A stretch of 64,000 nt of DNA from Yoonia sp. F2084L (GTDB lineage: Bacteria > Pseudomonadota > Alphaproteobacteria > Rhodobacterales > Rhodobacteraceae). Positions 44,804 through 53,323 of the stretch are shown one piece after another (positions within the stretch are counted from its first letter, which is position 1; each line of letters opens with the position of its first letter). The notes below the pieces were generated by a model. That model made no database searches, was not told where the DNA came from, and saw only the letters and a list, made by a program, of their open reading frames with translations. The position numbers were made by a program, and so were the translations under genes. The stretch lies in assembly GCF_023015625.1 (NCBI RefSeq), contig NZ_JALKAH010000004.1, forward strand, positions 248,001-312,000, read 5' to 3'.

Positions 44804-46741
44804 ATGACACAGCACACCGCAACGGTCGCGGTTGATCCGATCCCTGTGCTTGATCTAGCGGGGATGCTGCGCGTGATCTGGCAGGGCAAGTGGATCATCG
44901 CATTAACAACAGCAATCTGCATCGTAGCAGGGGGCTATTATGCCTTTCGCATGATACAGCCTCGTTTCGCGGCCACCGCCGTTTTGCAGATTGATGTGCA
45001 ACCCTCAACATTGCAGGATGTGTCCGGTGTCTTGGCCGCACCGGTGTCTGACGCCATCAGCCTGAATACGCAACGCGCGATGATGACGTCGCCTTACCTA
45101 CTGGCACAGGTTGTGGATGCTTTGGCACTTGAGGATGATCCAGAGTTTAACCGCTACCTGACACCACCTTCACCGCTCTCGGTGAATGCGCTGCGCCGCA
45201 CACTGCGCCATGCACTGGCTGGGACCACCGATGCGCCGCTGACCGCCGAGGCCATACGCGAAAAAACCATTGAAAACCTGCAAGCCGCGGTCACAGTCAA
45301 CCGGCCCAGCAACACTTATATCTTCGATATTCGTGCACAAAGCCGATCTGCCGAAAAAGCAGCAATCCTCGCCAACACACTTGCCACTGTCTATCTAGCC
45401 GACAAAATCGCGACGCAGGACGCGGCATCGCAAGAGGCAGAAGACTGGCTCACCGGCCGCGTTGTCGCCCTGCAAAGCCAACTGCAACTGCAGGAAACCG
45501 AAATCACGGCGCTGATCGCGACGGCACAAATCCAAGAAAACACCAAGCTGGACGCGCTCAGCAATCAGGTGTTGAACGTGGAACAACAGCTTCAGGCGGC
45601 ACGTGCATCACTTGCGGTGTTGGAGGCGGGGACGGGTGTGCAAAACTCCACGCGGGAACAGTTCGTATTGGTCGAATTGCGCGCAGAAATCGCCAACATT
45701 GTGCAGCAACGCGATAGGCTGCTGACCCAACTGTCAACCCAATCAACTGGCTTGGTTGCACTCAACCAAATGCAAAGGCAGGCTGACGCAACGCGGGTCC
45801 TTTACGAGACCTACCTCGCACGCCTACAGGAAACACGCATCCAACGCGGCCTCGAAACCCCCGACAGCCATCTGGTCGCCGCGGCCACACCCGGCACCTA
45901 TGCCGGGGCCCGCAAGACGCTGATCGTTATCGTCAGCGCTTTCGTCGGGCTGCTGTTGGGATTGATGATCGTCACGCTGCGGCACACCTACCGCAAAGAC
46001 GTGGGCGACGCCGCACGTTTGCAGCGTGAAACCGGTGTGCCGGTCTTCGTGCAGATCGCACGGTGCAAAGCGCATCGCCCGCGCGGACTGCAACAACGAT
46101 TGTGCGCCAACGAACCGCTCTTTGGCAGAGCGATGCAAAACCTGCGTGCTTCATTACTGATCGCCGCAAAGGGTCCAGCACCCAAGATCATCCTGTCAAC
46201 CTCCAGCATGCCAAACGAAGACAGCGCAGCCTATGCGACCGCTCTCGCCCAATCCTTTGTACATGCAGGCAAATCCGTTCTATTGATCACTGGGACGACG
46301 GGACACAGCGTGCGGTCGCGCATGGATGACATCTTGTTCGCGGGCGTCTCATCGGATCAAGCGATCGCCCACAGTGACATTCTAGGCGCTGATACCCTGC
46401 GACTGACGAATGACCACATGCAAGAAAGCGTGCTGCTTGCCGACGGGTTCGCCGCGTTTCTGAATGATGTGGCACGGCAATACGATCATGTGATCGTCGA
46501 TGGCCCGCCAGTGCTTGGATCACCGCAAACCCAGCTTTTGGCGCAGATGGCCGATGCGGTGCTCTATTCTGTCAGATGGCAGCGCACGCCGCTGTCTGCG
46601 GTGCAGGCCGGGCTACGGCTTTTGGCTGATGCGGGCGCGCCTGCGACAGGGTTGATCCTATCCCAGGTCAATCTGCGCAAAGCTGCGCGACATGACACCA
46701 CAGTGCCGATGAACACCGGCGCGATGTCAGGCGCGATGTAA
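44804..46741 (+). CDS. exopolysaccharide chain-length/transport protein (Wzz with eroded kinase domain)
   Basis: The 645-residue protein has an N-terminal Wzz domain with a membrane helix (WIIALTTAICIVAGGYYAF), a periplasmic coiled-coil part (about 200-360), a second membrane helix near residue 375-395 (LIVIVSAFVGLLLGLMIVT) and a C-terminal BY-kinase-like domain. In that domain the Walker A, expected as GEGKS/T, reads SMPNEDSAA, and the following LLITGTTGHS replaces LLIDxDxR; DHVIVDGPPVLG resembles Walker B. No Tyr cluster ends the protein. So the phospho-transfer part is probably inactive while the scaffold role is kept. Start 44804 (MTQHTATV) is chosen over a longer non-ATG frame. A strong terminator follows. 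Confidence 0.85.
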   Translation: MTQHTATVAVDPIPVLDLAGMLRVIWQGKWIIALTTAICIVAGGYYAFRMIQPRFAATAVLQIDVQPSTLQDVSGVLAAPVSDAISLNTQRAMMTSPYLLAQVVDALALEDDPEFNRYLTPPSPLSVNALRRTLRHALAGTTDAPLTAEAIREKTIENLQAAVTVNRPSNTYIFDIRAQSRSAEKAAILANTLATVYLADKIATQDAASQEAEDWLTGRVVALQSQLQLQETEITALIATAQIQENTKLDALSNQVLNVEQQLQAARASLAVLEAGTGVQNSTREQFVLVELRAEIANIVQQRDRLLTQLSTQSTGLVALNQMQRQADATRVLYETYLARLQETRIQRGLETPDSHLVAAATPGTYAGARKTLIVIVSAFVGLLLGLMIVTLRHTYRKDVGDAARLQRETGVPVFVQIARCKAHRPRGLQQRLCANEPLFGRAMQNLRASLLIAAKGPAPKIILSTSSMPNEDSAAYATALAQSFVHAGKSVLLITGTTGHSVRSRMDDILFAGVSSDQAIAHSDILGADTLRLTNDHMQESVLLADGFAAFLNDVARQYDHVIVDGPPVLGSPQTQLLAQMADAVLYSVRWQRTPLSAVQAGLRLLADAGAPATGLILSQVNLRKAARHDTTVPMNTGAMSGAM

Positions 46742-46769
46742 GAAGGGCCGCGTTATCGCGGCCCTTCTT
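46740..46769. terminator. strong bidirectional terminator between the wzz-like and spike fibre genes
   Basis: AAGAAGGGCCGCG (46740-46752) and its exact complement (46757-46769) form a 13-bp stem with a TTAT loop. It incorporates part of the wzz-like stop codon and lies 4 bp before the convergent spike gene stop, so it can end both transcripts. Confidence 0.85.
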
Positions 46770-46772
46770 CAG

Positions 46773-48380
46773 TTAACTCGGTGTCATCGCAATGCTGTGA
46801 CGACTAAAGAACCCAAGCGCCTCTCCGGGATCAAAGGTCATCGCCCCGCCGTCCTGCGCCTGCAAATAGGCTTTCGCCGGCCAATCAAGGGTGCCTGTTT
46901 CGGATCGCCCTTCCAAGTTCGGGCGCAGGAACGCTTCAAACCCGTTGATGATATTGCCCGACACAGGCGTCGCCCCAACCTCATGGCCGTACACAAAGCC
47001 AACACCGTCCACTTTACCTGCAAGACCCAATCGGGCCACCGCGCCAAAGTCGGTGTTCGGCGGTGTCACGCCAGCGAAGCTGGCAAGATCCACAATCGGC
47101 GCATCCGGTGCCTTGACGGTATCGACCACGGTCGTGCCGCTTTCACCATCCCAACGCACCATCGGCAGCATGCCTGCGTAAAGCCATTCGACATCCATCT
47201 GCGGACCTGTCGCATGGGCGGTGACGCTGTGGGTGATCGCACCGGGGGTCACGGTGCGAACCAGACGACAGTCCGCAACAGCAGCACCCGACTGGGTTTG
47301 CCAAGTCGTGTCTTCAACGAACGCCAGGTTGGTGCCAATCTGCAAACCCAAACCGGTCGTGGCAGGCACCCAAGGGACATCATCCAAAGTAATCGTGCGG
47401 GCCACCAAGGCATCATTGCCATGGGTCTGACCACCCGCCTCAGTCGTGGCACCCGATACGGCAAAGCGGATCGCGTACTCGCGCTCAGAGGGGTAATCAA
47501 TCGCCACAAATTCAGGATAGGTAGGACGATCATCAGCGCGCCAGTCCAGCGCACCATCCGATGCGATACCACCTGAATGGCTCGGACCGGCCGCGCCGCT
47601 GACACCATTGGCGCGTGCTGAGTAGTACATGCCACCAAACTGCACTTCATCGCCCATTTCATAGGTTGTGCCAGCAGTCCATAATGGCGGCAAAACATGC
47701 GGATCGGCCAATGCACCGGAAATGCCAACAGCCTCAATCAGGATCGCGCCACCACCCGGGGATGCTGCACCGCCAAAGCTGATGGCCACATCGTGGTTAC
47801 CCATCAGCCCACTTGCCACTTTTACCGTTTGCCGGCGCAGTAAATCAGTGGACGAATAAGAGGAAAACGCCTTGAACCCTAAATCAGCGGGATCATCAAT
47901 CTCGTTCACCAGCGTTTGCGCGCCGTCGATCTCAACCTTGATGTAACCTCCACTGGTACGGCCCGTGTAATGCACCCAAAGATCATAGGGGGCGGCACGG
48001 CCAACCGTGACCTGAGCCAGCGCAGAGGCCGACCCGGTGCTGATCGCGCGGTTGCCCGTATAGCTGCCCGCCCGGCCAGAGCCGGACGATTGCAGCTTTG
48101 CCCATGATCCTGACAGCGTCAGAGCACCCACAGGATAGATATTGCGCAACTCGGCAATCAGGGTTTCGCGCCATGACAAACGGGTTGTAGGATCGTCGCT
48201 GTCCAGCCGCATCCGCGCAACATATCCCTGCCCCAGCTCAGTCCACGCAAACAACCCTCCGTTGATACCCTCGGCAAGGGCCACAGACTGCCCCCCGCCG
48301 TTGCGGAAATACGCAGCCAGCGGCGGGGCATTACGCGGCCCGCCTTGAAGCGTGCCCGGCGAAAGCTCAAATCCAATCAT
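46773..48380 (-). CDS. GTA-type head spike fibre protein (Rcc01080/GhsB-like)
   Basis: The 535-residue protein has no signal peptide or membrane helix. It is rich in Gly, Ala, Thr and beta-strand stretches, with a carbohydrate-binding-module-like segment (LWTAGTTYEMGDEVQFGGMY) in the middle. With the small gene 3 bp upstream it matches the head-spike pair of the Rhodobacter gene transfer agent (rcc01079/rcc01080), where the fibre binds the recipient capsule. The assignment rests on my recognising the small base protein and the pairing; the fibre itself diverges quickly. The neighbouring exopolysaccharide genes are consistent. Other tail-fibre-like proteins remain possible. Confidence 0.68.
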   Translation of the reverse strand: MIGFELSPGTLQGGPRNAPPLAAYFRNGGGQSVALAEGINGGLFAWTELGQGYVARMRLDSDDPTTRLSWRETLIAELRNIYPVGALTLSGSWAKLQSSGSGRAGSYTGNRAISTGSASALAQVTVGRAAPYDLWVHYTGRTSGGYIKVEIDGAQTLVNEIDDPADLGFKAFSSYSSTDLLRRQTVKVASGLMGNHDVAISFGGAASPGGGAILIEAVGISGALADPHVLPPLWTAGTTYEMGDEVQFGGMYYSARANGVSGAAGPSHSGGIASDGALDWRADDRPTYPEFVAIDYPSEREYAIRFAVSGATTEAGGQTHGNDALVARTITLDDVPWVPATTGLGLQIGTNLAFVEDTTWQTQSGAAVADCRLVRTVTPGAITHSVTAHATGPQMDVEWLYAGMLPMVRWDGESGTTVVDTVKAPDAPIVDLASFAGVTPPNTDFGAVARLGLAGKVDGVGFVYGHEVGATPVSGNIINGFEAFLRPNLEGRSETGTLDWPAKAYLQAQDGGAMTFDPGEALGFFSRHSIAMTPS

Positions 48381-48383
48381 GCG

Positions 48384-48641
48384 TCAGTACCACGCGACCA
48401 GCTGCGCCGTGGTGCCAGAAGCCATAACACGGTTTGGGCGCAAAGGTAGTATAGACCCAGCCATCAGCTCATAGCTGACCGACTCGCCGCTTGCGTCCTG
48501 CATCACGGCGCTGCCGCCGACATTGACATACAGCGCACGCGGGCGCACCGGCAGATCGGCGGCATCAGACGGGCTGATGACATAGTGTGAAACAGCAGGG
48601 GATGTCAGGTTGACGTAGTCTGTATCGAATGGATCGGGCAT
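48384..48641 (-). CDS. GTA-type head spike base protein (Rcc01079/GhsA-like)
   Basis: The 85-residue protein (MPDPFDTDYVNLTSPAV, ending TTAQLVAWY) is a short, all-beta-looking sequence that I recognise as the spike base protein family of Rcc01079 type. The start at 48641 has GCGGAGAG upstream. It sits 3 bp before the fibre gene and should be cotranscribed. In Rhodobacter capsulatus the equivalents are outside the main GTA cluster, as here, where no capsid, terminase or portal gene lies in the window. Family membership is likely; production of actual particles is not shown. Confidence 0.75.
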   Translation of the reverse strand: MPDPFDTDYVNLTSPAVSHYVISPSDAADLPVRPRALYVNVGGSAVMQDASGESVSYELMAGSILPLRPNRVMASGTTAQLVAWY

Positions 48642-48742
48642 TTTGCTCTCCGCTTGAATGTGATCCACCATTCCTATGTGCGGGAGTTTACCAATCGCTT
48701 GAGCCATCGGGCGCTGGCATATGCAACACCAGAGCGATTGTT

Positions 48743-49204
48743 TCAGGTAGGCCGTGTTCGGGGTGACAAGCCAGGCATCCGGTTGCGCAGAAGTGACGAC
48801 TTGACGATTGATGTATGCGTTTCAGCGCGCTCATGAAGCGGCAGCAGGATGTCATCTAGCTCCGCAACGCTCACCAAAGCCAGCCGCGCGATGAAACAGT
48901 CGTCACCTGTCACCCGGTCGCAAGATGTGAAACGCGGCTCATTCAGGATCATTTGCTCGACGTTGTGCAGCTGCTTAGAGCGCGGCTTTATGCGGACAAT
49001 CGCCTCTAAGGTATAGCCAAGTGATTTGGCATCAACCCGCACTGCAAAACCTTCGATAACCCCGTCTGACTGCAAACGCCGCAACCGCTCACCAACGGCC
49101 GGACCCGAAAGACCAACGACTTTCGCAATCTCGGCTAAGCTGGCACGACCGTCATGCTCAAGGGTAGAGATGATCTTCCGGTCAATTTCATCAATCACTT
49201 TCAT
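48743..49204 (-). CDS. Lrp/AsnC family transcriptional regulator
   Basis: The 153 residues contain an N-terminal helix-turn-helix (DRKIISTLEHDGRASLAEIAKVVGLSGPAVGERLRRL) and the RAM/AsnC ligand domain, ending in a variable tail. Divergent from the phzF-like gene by 128 bp, with an inverted repeat of Lrp type in between (49292-49307). It lies 101 bp upstream of the spike genes on the same strand, so read-through into them is possible but not shown. Confidence 0.92.
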   Translation of the reverse strand: MKVIDEIDRKIISTLEHDGRASLAEIAKVVGLSGPAVGERLRRLQSDGVIEGFAVRVDAKSLGYTLEAIVRIKPRSKQLHNVEQMILNEPRFTSCDRVTGDDCFIARLALVSVAELDDILLPLHERAETHTSIVKSSLLRNRMPGLSPRTRPT

Positions 49205-49291
49205 ATTGATGGCTGTATAACTGAAACGACCGTCGATATGAACGAGTAATAATAATTTGCCTTACAATATCACCGGGACGTGGTGCGGTAG

Positions 49292-49307
49292 CAGAATGTA
49301 TATTCTG
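49292..49307. promoter_or_regulatory. candidate Lrp-type operator
   Basis: CAGAAT (49292-49297) and ATTCTG (49302-49307) are perfect inverted arms around GTAT, 25 bp before the phzF-like GTG start and in the gap shared with the divergent Lrp gene. An AT-rich centre between short arms is common for Lrp-family sites. Function inferred. Confidence 0.5.
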
Positions 49308-49332
49308 TCCATAACCAAATGGAGAACCAAAC

Positions 49333-50178
49333 GTGGATATTCAGCGCATTGCAGCTTTTAGCGCCAACGGAAAAGGCGGTAACCCCGCCGGGGTCGTCCT
49401 TCTCGACAAGGCTGTTCCAGAGGAGGACATGCAAAAGGTAGCGGCAGAGGTCGGATACTCCGAAACAGTATTCGCCGTTCCGGTAGAGGGGAAAGACGGA
49501 TCGTGGCGCGTCCGCTATTTTTCACCCGAGTCGGAAGTATCGTTCTGTGGACATGCGACAATTGCGCTCGGGGCAGCACTTGGGCAACGCAACGGTTCGG
49601 GAACATACAAACTAGATCTGAACAACGCCTCGATCACTGTAGATGCCGCACCCTCGGGCGAAGGCATGGCTGCAACACTGGCCTCGCCGCCAACGAAAAG
49701 CCGCGCGATAACCGACGACGAGTCGCAGGATGCGATGGAGCTGTTAGGTCTGACCAAGGACGATTTGGACGTGCGACTGCCCCCAGCCCGCATTCACGGC
49801 GGCGCTGATCATCTTATGTTCGCACTCCATGACCGTGCGCGGCTGGCCGCAATGACTTACAGTCTTGATGAGGGGCGCGACATGATGCGGCAGCACAAAC
49901 TCGTGACGATCATGCTGGTTCATATCGAAGGCGACCGCGTCTTCTCGGTCCGCAATGCTTTTGCGTCCGGGGGGGTTTTGGAAGACCCCGCGACTGGTGC
50001 GGCCGCAGCTGCCTTCGCCGGCTACTTGCGTGATCGCGGCTGGCCACATGGAAAACAGTTCACGATCCGGCAAGGCGAGGACATGGGTGCCCCGTCGATC
50101 ATCGAGGTTCAGTTGAGCAGTGAAGCCGGGTCATCGGTCCTTGTCTCGGGCAGCGCACGTTTGATGCAGGCTGTCTAA
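49333..50178 (+). CDS. PhzF family isomerase
   Basis: The 281-residue protein shows the PhzF two-domain pattern: DIQRIAAFSANGKGGNPAGVV, the catalytic Glu region EVGYSETVF, FCGHATIALGAAL and GVLEDPATGAAAAAF near the C-terminus. PhzF-like enzymes catalyse isomerisations; most are not in phenazine pathways and no phz genes are here. The start is GTG at 49333 with TGGAGA upstream. Its divergent Lrp-type regulator and the repeat between them suggest specific control by an amino-acid-like effector. Confidence 0.88.
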   Translation: MDIQRIAAFSANGKGGNPAGVVLLDKAVPEEDMQKVAAEVGYSETVFAVPVEGKDGSWRVRYFSPESEVSFCGHATIALGAALGQRNGSGTYKLDLNNASITVDAAPSGEGMAATLASPPTKSRAITDDESQDAMELLGLTKDDLDVRLPPARIHGGADHLMFALHDRARLAAMTYSLDEGRDMMRQHKLVTIMLVHIEGDRVFSVRNAFASGGVLEDPATGAAAAAFAGYLRDRGWPHGKQFTIRQGEDMGAPSIIEVQLSSEAGSSVLVSGSARLMQAV

Positions 50179-50325
50179 TTGCTCATCCACGCAAAGGACT
50201 TGGTTTGACGCCTCCACGAATTCTTCGCTACATCTTATCCAAGCTTTTGCGTGCTTGGGTTTAGTCATTGAGGTAATAGTCATCGTTACCTGACGTTCAA
50301 CACTGATCAAAGCTATCGTCAGAGC

Positions 50326-50970
50326 CTAGCTGCCACGACACCCCAGAACCACACAGAACGTCCGCCAGGTGATCCACAGATCAAACCAAAACGTTGTATG
50401 GCGCAGATAGTAAAGATCAGCCGCGACCTTTTCTTCGATCCCATCAAGACCCTCGACATATCCCACCTCGGTTTGGGCATACCCGCTGATCCCGGGCAAC
50501 ATCTGATGGCGTTGCGCGTATCCGGGCACCTGCCGTAAGAAGACGATCGCATGGTCAAAGGCATCAGGACGCGGGCCAATCAGGCTCATTTCGCCGTGCA
50601 GAACATTCAGAATTTGCGGCAGTTCGTCCAAGCGACTTTTGCGCAAAAACCAACCAAGCGAAGAGATGCGGTCCGTTTCCAGAGCATCAAAGGCACCACG
50701 GTGGGTCTCGGTTTCGGGCAGCATCGTGCGGAACTTGATCGCTGTAAATGCGCGACAGTCTTGCCCCATACGTTTCTGGAGAAAAATCAACGGCCCTTGA
50801 TTGAGAAACGGGTTCAAAATCAACAGGACCGCAGCCACAACCACAAGCGGGATCAACAGGATCAATGAGACACCCAGGTCAAACATCATCTTGGGAACGT
50901 GGCGCCGCCGAAGGCTGGTATCATAGGTCTGATCGTCAAATTCAAAAACATCGTTACGCAAGTCAAACAC
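50326..50970 (-). CDS. undecaprenyl-phosphate sugar transferase (exopolysaccharide priming)
   Basis: The 214-residue protein is a bacterial sugar transferase (PF02397 type): one membrane helix (residues about 30-55, LILLIPLVVVAAVLLIL), then KFRTMLPETE, RKSRLDELPQILNV and MSLIGPRPD, the usual conserved blocks. It would transfer the first sugar phosphate to undecaprenyl phosphate and start repeat-unit synthesis. It lies about 3.6 kb from the Wzz-like gene, beyond the spike, Lrp and PhzF genes. The GTG at 50970 is the start; no closer ATG precedes the membrane helix. Confidence 0.93.
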   Translation of the reverse strand: MFDLRNDVFEFDDQTYDTSLRRRHVPKMMFDLGVSLILLIPLVVVAAVLLILNPFLNQGPLIFLQKRMGQDCRAFTAIKFRTMLPETETHRGAFDALETDRISSLGWFLRKSRLDELPQILNVLHGEMSLIGPRPDAFDHAIVFLRQVPGYAQRHQMLPGISGYAQTEVGYVEGLDGIEEKVAADLYYLRHTTFWFDLWITWRTFCVVLGCRGS

Positions 50971-51255
50971 GCTAAATCCAGTCTCATTTCCCGCAAGCCG
51001 CGCGCCGATACGCTAGGCTTTTCATAGTTAAGGAAAATGAAATATCTCGGTTAAAGAGACATTAACCGCAGAGCCGTCAAACGGACTAAATCTGCCCATT
51101 CGGCACCAAGAGCCCAGTATTTTGTTAACTTTTACGTTATTTTCGGCGGGAAATGACCCTAAACGTTACTTTGAAACCGACGCACCCGTTTACCAAAAAT
51201 GCACGGTTAGCGGGCTTTCGCCGCATCAGACCCATGCAGTGCGCCGCATCCACCA

Positions 51256-52581
51256 CTACTCTGCGACAGGCAGGAAAACCCGCATCACAGTGCCGGTAGT
51301 TGCCGTATCAATGGAGAGCCCGCCACCCACGCGATCGGCAATGGACACGGCCATGGACAAGCCCAGCCCGGTGCCCTTGCCCACCGGTTTTGTTGTAAAG
51401 AAAGGGTCAACCACCGATTTGAGAAGGTGATCCGGGATGCCGCTGCCAGTATCGCTCACCTCGTAAATGACGTAAGATCCAGTGTTCAGGATACGATCCC
51501 CGACCACATGTGTCTCAGCGCGCACGTCGCTTTGCCGCACGGTCAGCTTGATTTGTCCGCCCGGTTTGGTGGCATCAACGGCGTTCAGGATAAGGTTCAT
51601 CAATGCGGTGACCAACTGATCGGGATCAATTCTGACCGAACGGGGTGTGGACAGTGGCGTCATCGCAAACTGCAACGTAGGCGGCACAAGATGCGCCATC
51701 AGCACTGCGATGCTTGAAAGCGGCCCATTTGCGTCAACCGTTTGCATTTCAACCGGTGACTTGCGCGCATAGATCAGGATCTGGCTAACGATCTTTGCGG
51801 CGCGTGCGCTAGAGTGCTGGGCGGCAGTGATCACTTCATCCTTCTCGGCTTCAGTCTCAAGCTCTTTGTATAGTTCAAGATTGCCGGAAATCGCCGTCAG
51901 GATATTGTTGAAGTCATGGGCGATCCCGCCCGCCAACTGCCCCAAGGCTGATAGTTTTTGCGCCTGAAACGCCTGTTGCCGGGCCGCGTTTTCGGCCAAA
52001 ATCCGTGTGCGCGCCGCCAACATGGATTGGGCCAGATAGAAGATCAGTGCAAACCAGCTGACCAAGATACCGATAATTGCCACAGGTTCGGTGATCTGTG
52101 GCAGAACCGAAATCAGCAGGGAAATCATAATCCCGCAAACAGCGGCGGTCGTGCCGACGATCAAGAAAAGTGGGGTATCCCCGCGATGCACCAGATGCAC
52201 CAGTTGCGCGCCAACCAAAGCTGCACCAACAAGAACTTCGTTGCGGTCCGTATCAACCAGCATCAGCGATGGCATCCACAAAAAGCTGATGGTCATGGCG
52301 ATGATCAGCAAATGGACAATGACTTGCTGTCCGAACGACACGAACTGCGACAACGATCGCATGTAAATCCGGTAAATCGCGTAACAAGCGACGTAGCCAC
52401 CGCTCCACAAAAACGCAGTGTATTCTTGAGTGTAAAGGAAAAGCAGCACACTGCCGATCGGAACCCCGATCAGACGGACTTTGATATCCCAACCATTGCC
52501 ACGTTCAAGCAGCAGCAGCCTGTCAATCTCGTCCCGGTGGTTCAGCCCAGTGCCAAAATGGCTTAAAATGTCAAAATTCAT
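51256..52581 (-). CDS. membrane sensor histidine kinase
   Basis: The 441 residues open with about six hydrophobic segments (roughly residues 30-200), then the dimerisation box LGQLAGGIAHDFNNILTAISG carrying the phospho-accepting His. The ATPase domain follows with an N box (NLILNAVDATKPGG), a G1 box (VSDTGSGIPDHL) and a later GKGTGLGLSMA. No response regulator is adjacent and there is no receiver domain in this protein, so the partner must be elsewhere. The signal is unknown; the membrane domain resembles a generic multi-span sensor. Confidence 0.92.
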   Translation of the reverse strand: MNFDILSHFGTGLNHRDEIDRLLLLERGNGWDIKVRLIGVPIGSVLLFLYTQEYTAFLWSGGYVACYAIYRIYMRSLSQFVSFGQQVIVHLLIIAMTISFLWMPSLMLVDTDRNEVLVGAALVGAQLVHLVHRGDTPLFLIVGTTAAVCGIMISLLISVLPQITEPVAIIGILVSWFALIFYLAQSMLAARTRILAENAARQQAFQAQKLSALGQLAGGIAHDFNNILTAISGNLELYKELETEAEKDEVITAAQHSSARAAKIVSQILIYARKSPVEMQTVDANGPLSSIAVLMAHLVPPTLQFAMTPLSTPRSVRIDPDQLVTALMNLILNAVDATKPGGQIKLTVRQSDVRAETHVVGDRILNTGSYVIYEVSDTGSGIPDHLLKSVVDPFFTTKPVGKGTGLGLSMAVSIADRVGGGLSIDTATTGTVMRVFLPVAE

Positions 52582-52785
52582 ATTACAAAAAGTACATGCT
52601 CTCTCAGCCAGCTAGCGCCCCATGCGTCAACATAATACAACCCTAAGTAATAGAGAACAGCCATGTTAGGGAAAGAGGCAACTATGACAAAATGACCCAA
52701 CGGGCGCGGAACGATCAGGTCCAAAACCGCCGATTGTTGATGTGGCGTGGATAAGTAATGCTTTGCGAGAGATGATGTTGGTAAA

Positions 52786-52862
52786 TGGCGATCCGAGAAG
52801 GACTCGAACCCTCAACCTGCTGATTAGAAGTCAGCTGCTCTATCCAGTTGAGCTATCGGACC
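52786..52862 (-). tRNA. tRNA-Arg (anticodon TCT)
   Basis: The minus strand reads GGTCCGATAGCTC at the 5' end, has the anticodon in GACTTCTAATC, the T-arm GGTTCGAGTCC and the 3' TCGGATCG then CCA. The acceptor stem pairs GGTCCGA with TCGGATC (one G-T wobble), the discriminator is G and the CCA is encoded. It decodes AGA/AGG. 77 nt including CCA. Confidence 0.95.
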
Positions 52863-52906
52863 GCACGAGCGTTGGTATGGCGCGACAAACCTGTCTTTGG
52901 CAAGCC

Positions 52907-53218
52907 CTAGTGCGTCCAGGACCCACGACGGTTGGTCGCAAAGTTTTCACCATAACCGCCGGGGCGGATGTTGGCTTTGCGGGCTTTGGGTTCGCGCACG
53001 ACCGCATCAATCCCACGCTCTTTTGCATAGTCCAGCGCCGCTTCTTTGCTGTCAAACTCAAGCTTGACCTGCGCTTGGGTATCGGACGATGACGTCCACC
53101 CCATCAAAGGATCAACCTCGCGCGCGGTCTCAGCCACATGCTCCAATACCCAATGCTTTGTCTTGGCTGTGCCTGACGACATTGCAGTTTTGGCTGGCTT
53201 GTAGATTCGTGCGCGCAT
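52907..53218 (-). CDS. complex I accessory subunit (ETC complex I subunit, NDUFS4-like)
   Basis: The 103-residue protein belongs to the NDUFS4/18-kDa subunit family of alphaproteobacterial and mitochondrial NADH dehydrogenase: [54 protein letters not shown]. It sits at the peripheral arm of complex I. Alone here, downstream of tRNA-Arg on the same strand direction by position, with nuo genes elsewhere. Confidence 0.9.
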   Translation of the reverse strand: MRARIYKPAKTAMSSGTAKTKHWVLEHVAETAREVDPLMGWTSSSDTQAQVKLEFDSKEAALDYAKERGIDAVVREPKARKANIRPGGYGENFATNRRGSWTH

Positions 53219-53323
53219 CGCAACTCTCCTTTGGGTGATCTCTATATGTGCAAAACGACACGTTTACGCAAGCATTTGCAGCAGATATTGCCGCGGTTTC
53301 GGGCGTGATCCAGAACCTCTACC

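Noticed and set aside
46797..47576. Plus-strand frame of 259 codons inside the spike fibre gene
   Set aside because: Opposite to a longer frame with a coherent gene pair and terminator; no motif.
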